Source: Gemmatimonadaceae bacterium | GTDB lineage: Bacteria > Gemmatimonadota > Gemmatimonadetes > Gemmatimonadales > Gemmatimonadaceae | Assembly (NCBI GenBank): GCA_025930755.1 | Contig: JAICOJ010000003.1 | Span: 34,703-98,702, forward strand | Length of the DNA: 64,000 bases | Direction of reading: 5' to 3' | Made by a program: the position numbers and the translations under genes | In this document: positions 57,649-64,000 of the stretch, piece by piece | Layout of the letters: each line of letters starts with the position of its first letter | How positions within the stretch are numbered: the first letter of the stretch is position 1 | Notes under the pieces: model-generated | Told to the model about the DNA's origin: nothing | Databases searched by the model: none | What the model saw: only the letters and a program-made list of their open reading frames with translations

Positions 57649-59012
57649 CATCTCCGGCGCCGCTCGCCTCCGACGAGGCCGCGCGATCCCTCCGGCGCAC
57701 GCTACGTCCGCGCGACCTCATCCTGATCGTGATCGGCACGGTGATCGGCTCGGGGATCTTCCTCGTGCCGGGACCCGTGCTTCGCCAAACCGGCGGCGAC
57801 GTGCGTCTCGCGCTTCTGGTGTGGGTCGTCGCCGGCGTACTGTCGCTTCTCGGCGCGCTCACGTACGCCGAGATGGGAGCGGCGAAGCCGGATGCGGGCG
57901 GGCTCTATGTGTACATCCGTGACGCGTTCGGGCCGCTCACCGCGTTCCTGTATGGATGGACGGCGTTCTTCGTGATCGCGAGCGGGTCCGTGGCGACGCT
58001 GGCGGTGGCGTTCACGTCATACCTTCAACAATTCGTCAGCGTGTCGCCCGCCGTAGGCAAACTGGTCGCGGCCCTCGTCGTCCTCATCGTCATGGCGGTC
58101 AACGTCCGCGGCGTGCGACAGGGGGCGGATGTGCAGAACGTGACCACCGCGATCAAGGCCGGGGCGATCGTCGTCATGAGCGTCCTCCTGTTGGCGTTAG
58201 GCACGCGGCCGGCCGGTGAGGCAGCAGCGGTCGCGACCGGCGGGTCTCTCCTCCAGGGCGTGGGCCTGGCGATGATCGCCGTATTGTGGGCGTACGAGGG
58301 GTGGCAGTATGTCACCTTCTCGGCTGGCGAGACGATGGAGCCGCAGCGGAACTTTCCGCGCGCGCTGGTCTTCGGCACGGTGCTTCTCATCGTGATCTAT
58401 CTGCTGGCGAACGTCGCCTATCTGGCGGCGCTCGGGACCGCGGGGGTGATGGCGAGCGAGCGAGTGGCCGCCGATGCGGTGACCGCGGTGCTGGGACCCG
58501 CGGCCGGCAAGGTAATCGCGGCGGTGATTCTGGTCTCGATGTTCAGCGCGGCGAACGGCATCACCATGACCGCGCCGCGGCTCTACTTCTCGATGGCGCG
58601 CGACCGGGTGTTCTTTGCCAGGCTGGCGGAGGTGCATCCACGTTTCGGCACGCCGGCGCTGGCGATCGTCGCCAGCTCGGTGTGGGCGATGCTCCTCGCC
58701 GTGACGGGGACGTTCGAGCAGCTTCTGACGTACGTCGTTTTCATCGGGTGGATCTTCTACGCGCTGGGCGGGCTGGCGATCTTCGCGTACCGGCGCCGCA
58801 CGCCCGACCTGCCGCGCCCATTTCGCACGCCCGGCTACCCGCTGACGCCGCTGCTGTTCGTTGCCTCCGCGGCGGCGATCGTGATCAACACCGTCGTGAG
58901 CCAGCCTGGGCGCGCGGCGGTCGGCCTCGGTCTGGTGCTGCTTGGCGTGCCGGCGTTCTACGTGTGGCGGGCGCGCGCTGCGGGAAGGGGCGATGAAGGC
59001 GGGTACGAATGA
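57645..59012 (+). CDS. APC family amino acid permease
   Basis: A 455-residue inner-membrane transporter with about twelve hydrophobic helices. Helix 1 has the APC signature IGTVIGSGIFLVPGPVL, and helix 6 the LWAYEGWQYVTFSAGE segment typical of amino acid transporters. The start overlaps the deacylase stop (ATGA 57645-57648). With the upstream dipeptidase and deacylase genes it forms an operon that would produce and import amino acids. The specificity is not visible. A palindromic repeat follows. Confidence 0.87.
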   Translation: MTSPAPLASDEAARSLRRTLRPRDLILIVIGTVIGSGIFLVPGPVLRQTGGDVRLALLVWVVAGVLSLLGALTYAEMGAAKPDAGGLYVYIRDAFGPLTAFLYGWTAFFVIASGSVATLAVAFTSYLQQFVSVSPAVGKLVAALVVLIVMAVNVRGVRQGADVQNVTTAIKAGAIVVMSVLLLALGTRPAGEAAAVATGGSLLQGVGLAMIAVLWAYEGWQYVTFSAGETMEPQRNFPRALVFGTVLLIVIYLLANVAYLAALGTAGVMASERVAADAVTAVLGPAAGKVIAAVILVSMFSAANGITMTAPRLYFSMARDRVFFARLAEVHPRFGTPALAIVASSVWAMLLAVTGTFEQLLTYVVFIGWIFYALGGLAIFAYRRRTPDLPRPFRTPGYPLTPLLFVASAAAIVINTVVSQPGRAAVGLGLVLLGVPAFYVWRARAAGRGDEGGYE

Positions 59013-59167
59013 CAGCAACTGCTTTTTTACCGCAGAGGCCGCAGAGGACGCAGAGGATTGCGGCTCGAACCGAAACGGCAGGAGCTTTTGTCAACAGCAT
59101 CGCGGTTTGACGGTCGCTGTGGCAGTTCCTCTGCGACCTCTGCGGCCTCTGCGGTGAAAAACGCCGT
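59012..59167. repeat. CGCAGAG palindrome family, copy 3
   Basis: The left arm (59012-59056) has CAACTGCTTTTTTACCGCAG and nine-base CGCAGAGGM units. The right arm (59119-59167) has CTCTGCGACCTCTGCGGCCT and CTGCGGTGAAAAACGCCGTT. The loop has GGCAGGAGCTTTTGTCAACA, nearly identical to copy 1 at 44823. It lies between the permease and M20 genes. Confidence 0.8.
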
Positions 59168-59204
59168 TGGTGTATCGACGCAGCGAGCCTAACACACAGA
59201 TCGA

Positions 59205-60404
59205 GTGATCGATACGATCGAGCGATTGTTCTCGTCCGAACTGCGGGCCAGACTCATACGGCTCCGCCGCGAAATCCATCGCGATCCGGAGCTGGCTTTT
59301 CGTGAGGAGCGCACCGCGAAACGGCTCGCCGACGCGTTAGGCGTGTTGCGTCCCAAGGAGCTCCATCGCGTCGCGGGCACTGGCGTCATCGCGCGCATCG
59401 CCGGTCGGGATGCGCGAGCGCCCGTGGTCGCGATTCGCGGTGACATCGACGCGCTCCCCATTCACGAGAATACGAACCTCGAGTACTCGTCCCGAAATGC
59501 CGGCGTGATGCACGCCTGTGGACACGACGTGCATGCGACGTGGGCGGTGGCCGCGGCGCACCTGCTCAGCGCCCGTCCCGCTGCGGGCGATGTCCTCATC
59601 GTACTGCAGCCCGCGGAGGAGACCGGGAAGGGAGCGCAGGCCGTGATCGACAGCGGTGCACTCGATGGTGTGTCGGCGATCTTTGGAGCGCACGTCGACC
59701 GTCGCTTTCCGGTCGGCGCGGTGGTGGCGGAGGCTGGCCCGCTGGCTGCGTCAGCCGACACCTTCCACATCGAGCTGGTGGGAAGCGGGGCGCATGCGGC
59801 GCGACCCCATGAAGCCGCTGATCCCATCATCGGCGCGGGCGCGTTGATCGGCGCGCTGCAAACGATCGTCTCTCGACGGCTGGATCCCTCGCGTGCGGCC
59901 GTCGTGACCGTCGGGACGATCAACGCCGGCAGCGCGTCGAACGTGATTCCCGACCGGGCGACGCTGACCGGGACGCTCCGAGCAACTGATCCCGACACGC
60001 GGCGGGTGCTGCACGATGAAGTTCGGCGTATCGCCACCGGGGTGGCGGCGGCGCATCGTCTGACGGCGGCGGTGACCATCGAGCTGGGACCGCCGCCCAT
60101 CGTAAACCCGGTTGAAGCGGCGAGCTGGGCGCGCGCCGCGGCCATCACGGTCCTGGGACCCGCGGCCATCGTCCCGCTCGGGTTCGTGAACATGGCCGCC
60201 GAAGACTTCGCGTACTACCTGGAGCGCATGCCCGGCTGCTTCCTGCGCGTGGGCGCGTGCGAGGCGGGCGGCGAAGCGATTCCCGCACACACCCCGCGGT
60301 TCTACGCCGCGGACGACAGCATTTTCGTGGGCGGTGCGGTCCTGGCCGAGACGGCGTGCGTCACCGCGAAGGCGTTAGGCGGGTCATTAGAACGGCAAAG
60401 ATGA
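59205..60404 (+). CDS. M20 family amidohydrolase (aminoacylase type)
   Basis: A 399-residue cytoplasmic M20D-type amidohydrolase. Metal-binding motifs are MHACGHDVHAT (Cys, His, Asp, His), PAEETGKGA (catalytic Glu) and FGAHVD, with GSGAHAARPHEAADPI in the dimer domain. No signal peptide. M20D enzymes remove acyl groups from amino acids (hippurate, N-acetyl-L-amino acids, N-succinyl intermediates). It is a candidate for the last step of a racemase route (see the findings), being about 21 kb from the racemase gene. The GTG start at 59205 is the first in frame. Confidence 0.85.
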   Translation: MIDTIERLFSSELRARLIRLRREIHRDPELAFREERTAKRLADALGVLRPKELHRVAGTGVIARIAGRDARAPVVAIRGDIDALPIHENTNLEYSSRNAGVMHACGHDVHATWAVAAAHLLSARPAAGDVLIVLQPAEETGKGAQAVIDSGALDGVSAIFGAHVDRRFPVGAVVAEAGPLAASADTFHIELVGSGAHAARPHEAADPIIGAGALIGALQTIVSRRLDPSRAAVVTVGTINAGSASNVIPDRATLTGTLRATDPDTRRVLHDEVRRIATGVAAAHRLTAAVTIELGPPPIVNPVEAASWARAAAITVLGPAAIVPLGFVNMAAEDFAYYLERMPGCFLRVGACEAGGEAIPAHTPRFYAADDSIFVGGAVLAETACVTAKALGGSLERQR

Positions 60405-60500
60405 CAGCATTCCGAATTCAGAATTCAGCAAGAGAAACGGGCAGCCCAGGGAGGCTGCCCGTCGTCGTTCTGAATTCTGAATGCCGTCATCTTTGCCGTC
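60391..60500. repeat. GAATTCA palindrome family, full copy
   Basis: The left arm (60391-60428) has AACGGCAAAGATGACAGCAT and GAATTCAGAATTCAG. The right arm (60466-60500) is the reverse complement (TTCTGAATTCTGAATGCCGT, CATCTTTGCCGTC). The centre is a perfect hairpin (ACGGGCAGCC / GGCTGCCCGT). A half-site relative lies at 30928. It sits in the gap before the sigma factor gene. Confidence 0.8.
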
Positions 60501-60525
60501 ATCACGAATCTCACACCTCGTCCCG

Positions 60526-60553
60526 TGAACCTTTTCAGGCGATCCCCGACTCA
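60526..60553 (+). promoter_or_regulatory. Possible ECF-type promoter for the sigma factor gene
   Basis: TGAACC (60526-60531) with a spacer of about 15 bases before CGACTCA (60547-60553). The pattern resembles ECF promoters of the TGAAC-n-CGWC kind and lies 26 bases before the sigma gene, suggesting self-regulation. Confidence 0.4.
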
Positions 60554-60578
60554 ATAGGTACCTCGATCAAGGGACGAT

Positions 60579-61145
60579 GTGATAGCACCGACAACGCCAG
60601 TCGCCGACGGTCGTAGAGATGAGCTGCTGGTCGTACGCTGCCAGCTTGGGGAGCGATCCGCGTTCGATGAGTTGGTCGAGCGCTGGCACCCACCACTCTG
60701 GAAGTATGTCCGCCGAGTTACCGGGGACGACGACGCGGCACAGGACGCGGTACAGGACATATGGCTCAGGGTGCTGCGCGGGATCCACCGGCTTCGCGAC
60801 GGCTCGAAGCTTCGCGCCTGGTTGTTCGGCATTGCCCACCACGTGGTGATGGATCGCCTGCGAAGTCAGTACGCTTCGCCTACCGTCGACGGTATCGATC
60901 TGGAGAATGTCGCCGTCGATGAATCGCCGCCGGGCTTCGACGATGACGCCGCGACGCTGCACCACGAGCTGACGCAGCTACCCGTGACCGAACGCGAAGT
61001 CCTGACGCTTTTCTACCTGCGAGAGCTGTCGCTCACCGAGGTAGCCGATGTGCTCGGCGTGCCGGTAGGCACCGTGAAATCACGGCTGTTTCGCGCGCGG
61101 CATCTGCTGCGCCGGGAACTGGAATCCAAAGGGAGGCACGCATGA
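60579..61145 (+). CDS. ECF-type RNA polymerase sigma factor
   Basis: A 188-residue sigma-70 family factor with region 2 (GERSAFDELVERWHPPLWKY, DAAQDAVQDIWLRV, LRAWLFGIAHHVVMDRLRSQ) and region 4 (LPVTEREVLTLFYLRELSLT, EVADVLGVPVGTVKSRLFRA) and nothing between them typical of other groups. GTG 60579 follows AAGGGA. It overlaps the next gene by ATGA, whose product is a small membrane protein that may be its regulator. A TGAACC box upstream suggests autoregulation. Confidence 0.9.
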   Translation: MIAPTTPVADGRRDELLVVRCQLGERSAFDELVERWHPPLWKYVRRVTGDDDAAQDAVQDIWLRVLRGIHRLRDGSKLRAWLFGIAHHVVMDRLRSQYASPTVDGIDLENVAVDESPPGFDDDAATLHHELTQLPVTEREVLTLFYLRELSLTEVADVLGVPVGTVKSRLFRARHLLRRELESKGRHA

Positions 61146-61648
61146 ATCCGACGTACGACACAATCACGAGTCCAGAGGATCCGTCATCGGTGCGTCGCCT
61201 CGTAAATGCCGAGCTTTCGGTCGCATCGCGAATGGGCTACGTGGCACTCGGTCTCGCGGCCGCCATCATGACGGCAATCGTCGCCTCGCTTTGGATGACG
61301 GAGCCATCGCTCCCAACCAGAACGCAGATTGGATTCGGTGCGATGGTGGGCATCGGTCTGTCGTGGGTGGGCTTCGCGACATGGGTGCTCACGCATCGCC
61401 GGCCGCTGCTCGCCGATCATCGCATCGTGGCCGGGCGCATGGCGGTGACGTTCACATCGCTGTTCGTGATTGGCGCGGTTGTGCTCGGCCTGGCCAGCGG
61501 CGGGTCCGCGCCCTATGCGGCTGCCGCGCTGGGAGTGGCGATGCTGGCCATTGCGATCGTTCTGCTCGTGCGAGCGCACCGCGTCTCCACTCGGCTGCGC
61601 GAACGCCGAGCGGCTTTGGAACGTGAGCTCGGACGGAGTGCGGGATGA
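61142..61648 (+). CDS. Four-helix membrane protein, possible sigma-factor partner
   Basis: A 168-residue protein with about four hydrophobic helices starting near residue 35 (GLAAAIMTAIVASLWM, AMVGIGLSWVGFATWV, TFTSLFVIGAVVLGLA, ALGVAMLAIAIVLLV). The N-terminal 30 residues are a short cytoplasmic stretch without the zinc-binding motif of ZAS anti-sigma factors. Overlap with the sigma gene (ATGA) and membrane location suggest an anti-sigma or sensor role, but no known anti-sigma domain is visible. The C-terminus is a charged helix (RLRERRAALERELGR). Confidence 0.7.
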   Translation: MNPTYDTITSPEDPSSVRRLVNAELSVASRMGYVALGLAAAIMTAIVASLWMTEPSLPTRTQIGFGAMVGIGLSWVGFATWVLTHRRPLLADHRIVAGRMAVTFTSLFVIGAVVLGLASGGSAPYAAAALGVAMLAIAIVLLVRAHRVSTRLRERRAALERELGRSAG

Positions 61649-61654
61649 ACGCGC

Positions 61655-62284
61655 TCAGTGCGCGGCGGGGGCGCGGCGCAGGCGTCTGGCCACGAAGCGG
61701 GCTAGGACCACGAGCAACACGACTGTGAGCGCCACCGCGACCAATGGCGCGATGATGGCGATCACGATCGCGCCTACGGTCAAGCCGTCTTCGACGGTGC
61801 TGGCGATCGGATTCAGGGTTCCTCCGCTGACGACCGAGCTCTTCACCCTCGTGGTCGCGGCGAGCAGGTGTACGCCCCCGGCGATGGGAGCGCCGACCGC
61901 GACGGCGAGGACCGTGGCGACTCCCGGTGGGAAGTGCAGCCACACGCTGAGGCCGGCGAGTGCTCCCGCGATGGGACCGATGATCGTGTGGATGGCGTCG
62001 AGGGCGTGATCGACGACGGGGATCTTGTCGGCGGCCACCTCGAGCGCGCTCGCGACGCCAAAGCAGGTCAGGGCCGTATTCGATGCGAGCCATTGCATCT
62101 CGGTCGCGACATCCCATCCCAGCGTGCGCGACGCCACACCGACCGCAAAGAGGGGGACGAAGGCGCGCAGCCCAGCGGAGGCGGCGAGAACGATTCCAGC
62201 AGCAACGGCGACGAGAATGGTCACGCCGAAGCATACGGGGATCCGTGCCTGAAGAGTATCCCGCGAGACGGCGCGCCGGCCCAT
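61655..62284 (-). CDS. DUF4126 family membrane protein
   Basis: A 209-residue membrane protein of the DUF4126 family (GIVLAASAGLRAFVPLFAVG, VADKIPVVDHALDAIHTIIG, PIAGALAGLSVWLHFPPGVA, GVHLLAATTRVKSSVVSGGT). ATG 62284 has no obvious ribosome site and a GTG at 62224 is closer to the usual family start. No function is known. It is convergent with the sigma operon. Confidence 0.78.
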   Translation of the reverse strand: MGRRAVSRDTLQARIPVCFGVTILVAVAAGIVLAASAGLRAFVPLFAVGVASRTLGWDVATEMQWLASNTALTCFGVASALEVAADKIPVVDHALDAIHTIIGPIAGALAGLSVWLHFPPGVATVLAVAVGAPIAGGVHLLAATTRVKSSVVSGGTLNPIASTVEDGLTVGAIVIAIIAPLVAVALTVVLLVVLARFVARRLRRAPAAH

Positions 62285-62513
62285 TTGGGCGGTTCGTCAC
62301 GGCACCGCGAAGAATCTCGACACCCCTCCGGGCGCGCGCCGAATGGCGGTCACATCGGCGTCGCTTCGGGTGATGCCGAGCACAGCCGGTGAAGATTCGG
62401 AGACCGGAGGCCGGCTCGGTCGTCGAGGGAGAGAAGCACTTTTTCCTCGCGCGCCTCCGCGGCCGTCGTTAGGCTGTGGCGGGGCGCGCGCCCCCTTGCC
62501 GAGGCACCTCTCC

Positions 62514-63797
62514 ATGTTCGACGCGATCGTGGAGCTCGTTCCTGCTGAATGGCGCGCGACGGTCACCGTGCTGCTGTCGCCGCTGCGCTGGATTCCCGAG
62601 CTGCAAGCCACGCTGCTCCGCCCCTCGATGATCGGCGACAGCGTCGCCGGTATTGTCCTCGTGAGCGCCACGCTCCTGCTCCCCGCGCTGCTCGTCATCG
62701 TGGGGCTCTGGTGTACGATGCTCTCCCTCTACACGCTGCCCTTCCGCTCGGGCCGCGGGAGCTACATCACCGCGCTCCTTCTCGCCTGGTGGGACGCGGG
62801 GCGGTGCATCTGGCTCTTCTGGATGGGCTTCGTGCGGGTCGGCGTCGCGCTGGTGGGATGGGTCATCGGCGTACTGCGCTTTACCTGGCTTTTCTTCAAG
62901 AACCTCATCGTGGGGATGGTGCGATCGCCGTTCTCCCTGCTGGACTGGAGTACGCGTCGCTACTTCCAGCCCGGCGTGCCGTGGGTTGCATTCCTCGTTC
63001 TGCTCCTCTGGACGGGCGTTGAAGCCACGATCTTCACCTTCACGCTGAACCCCACCCTGGTCGAGGTGTTCGCGGGACTCACGGGGTTCGAGCCGAATCC
63101 GCGCGTGATGGTGCCGCTGCTCTGGGTCTTCCTCTTCATGCTCGTCGCCGGAAGCTTCGCCTGTATGCAGGTGCTCGCGTCGGCGGTTCGGCAGAAGAAG
63201 GTGGGCGACATCGTTCAGATGGTCATCGTCGAGAGCGCCGTCATGTTCTTCGAGGTGATCTTCCTCTATCGCGAGATGATCGACGCCATCACGCCCTGGA
63301 TCGCGCAGCAGACGGGCGGTGAAGTGCGTCTCGGTCTTGCGGCGACACTGGCGCTCGCGTCGTTCGGCTGGATGGGCGTGCGCGGTATGTCGTGGTTCCT
63401 CTTCGGTCGCTTCGGCACGCCGGCCCTGCTGGCGGTGATCGCGCGTCAAACGATCACGCACGATGCGACGACGCCCGCGGTCCCGCCGCCGATTCAGCCC
63501 GCGATGTGGAAGGCTCCCGTCGAGGCGCTCAAGGCCGAGACGGCGTGGTTCCATGCGGAAGCGAAGCGGATGCTGGAGCTGCTGTCGCTGCCGGTACTCC
63601 AGCTGCTCGCCGGGGCGGTGAACTTCGCGGTGATGATCGTGCAGTCGCACGGCGTGTTCTCGCTGCCGTTCAAGACGCTGGACGACATGCTCGCGGCGAC
63701 GCACCTCGTGCGTGCGCACACGCATGTCGAACGCCCCGTCCGTCGGGCCGGTGGCGTTCCGACGCCGCGCGACCCGATGCCTGGGGTGGCGTCATGA
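62514..63797 (+). CDS. Large polytopic membrane protein, unknown family
   Basis: A 427-residue protein with about eight hydrophobic segments, including IVLVSATLLLPALLVIVGLW, WVAFLVLLLWTGVEATIFTF and VPLLWVFLFMLVAGSFACMQ. The C-terminal 110 residues are soluble and largely helical (EALKAETAWFHAEAKRMLEL). ATG 62514 follows GAGG; the frame is open upstream with no signal. The next gene, for a lipoprotein with an integrin-like start, overlaps by ATGA, suggesting a membrane complex. I do not recognise the family. Confidence 0.7.
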   Translation: MFDAIVELVPAEWRATVTVLLSPLRWIPELQATLLRPSMIGDSVAGIVLVSATLLLPALLVIVGLWCTMLSLYTLPFRSGRGSYITALLLAWWDAGRCIWLFWMGFVRVGVALVGWVIGVLRFTWLFFKNLIVGMVRSPFSLLDWSTRRYFQPGVPWVAFLVLLLWTGVEATIFTFTLNPTLVEVFAGLTGFEPNPRVMVPLLWVFLFMLVAGSFACMQVLASAVRQKKVGDIVQMVIVESAVMFFEVIFLYREMIDAITPWIAQQTGGEVRLGLAATLALASFGWMGVRGMSWFLFGRFGTPALLAVIARQTITHDATTPAVPPPIQPAMWKAPVEALKAETAWFHAEAKRMLELLSLPVLQLLAGAVNFAVMIVQSHGVFSLPFKTLDDMLAATHLVRAHTHVERPVRRAGGVPTPRDPMPGVAS

Positions 63798-64000
63798 TCC
63801 GCGCGCGGCGTTTGGCCGTGCGTCGGGTGGCGCAAGGTGTGGCGCTCGCGGCGCTCGTCGCGTGCGCGCCGGCAACCGGTGAAAAGCGTACCGCGCGTTC
63901 GACCTTGGTGATCGGGATCGACGTGAGCGGCTCGTTCCGTCGTGGCGGCCGATACGACAGCTCGATCGAGTTCGCCGCGAACTATCTCTATGGCCATCTC
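63794..64000 (+). CDS. Partial lipoprotein with VWA-like domain, cut by right edge
   Basis: The first 69 codons of a gene. The signal peptide is RRVAQGVALAALVACAPATG with a lipobox (LVAC). The mature sequence begins STLVIGIDVSGSFRRGGRYD, which resembles the metal-ion-dependent adhesion site (DxSxS) of von Willebrand factor A domains. The start overlaps the membrane protein stop by ATGA. The rest of the gene lies outside the window. Confidence 0.7.
   Translation, partial: MIRARRLAVRRVAQGVALAALVACAPATGEKRTARSTLVIGIDVSGSFRRGGRYDSSIEFAANYLYGHL

Overview
The window is GC-rich (about two thirds GC by eye) and densely coded. It carries about 58 protein-coding genes or fragments, two of them cut by the window edges, and no rRNA, tRNA or CRISPR array that I can see. 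SusC/SusD-type and carboxypeptidase-regulatory TonB receptors, many lipoproteins and Tat/Sec-exported hydrolases, PQQ-type beta-propeller dehydrogenases and S9/S15 peptidases together suggest a Gram-negative, soil-type chemoheterotroph. Gemmatimonadota is my best guess; this is inference, because no phylogenetic marker gene is present.

Layout. 0-5 kb: a Rieske/DUF2231 membrane protein, a sorbosone-dehydrogenase-like lipoprotein and a large zinc metalloprotease. 4.9-8 kb: a promoter, a structured leader and an intrinsic terminator just ahead of an ABC transporter plus DUF1854 pair of the kind found with cyanophycin genes. 8-14 kb: an S9 peptidase, then an overlapping amino-sugar-type operon (ROK kinase, MFS transporter, SIS protein), a DUF2306 fragment and an alpha/beta hydrolase. 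14-21 kb: a phosphodiester glycosidase divergent from a TonB receptor, then a TIGR03546/TIGR03545 pair. 21-25 kb: an outer-membrane barrel and MarR regulator, a lipoprotein/LysM/small-ORF cluster, DUF763, a probably frameshifted small gene and a YceI lipoprotein. 25-31 kb: two more sugar-dehydrogenase propellers, a TIM-barrel-like lipoprotein, a membrane hydrolase and a CHRD lipoprotein. 31.8-34.4 kb: an arsenic operon (arsR, arsM, arsN2-like, phosphoesterase) with two copies of one operator. 35-38.6 kb, minus strand: GNAT, MenC/NSAR-like racemase, HipA-like kinase, DUF3037. 38.7-60.4 kb: a nutrient-scavenging stretch (SusC/SusD, alpha/beta and beta-lactamase-like hydrolases, threonine-dehydratase-like enzyme, M23 and CocE peptidases, GntR regulator, M19 dipeptidase, D-aminoacylase-like protein, APC permease, M20 amidohydrolase). 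60.5-64 kb: an ECF sigma factor with a membrane partner, a DUF4126 protein, a large membrane protein and the start of a lipoprotein with an integrin-like fold.

How the parts may work together. The GNAT, racemase, M20, M19, D-aminoacylase-like and APC genes could together import peptides or N-acyl amino acids and convert D-amino acids to the L form. A nine-base palindrome shared by the SusC promoter and the CocE-GntR promoter region suggests one regulator links outer-membrane import to peptide hydrolysis.

Two sequence-level signals run across the window. The octamer CGTTAGGC/GCCTAACG occurs about 23 times and accounts for most TTA leucine codons I noticed. At least a dozen intergenic palindromes are built from short tandem units of 7 or 9 bases and fall into four families.
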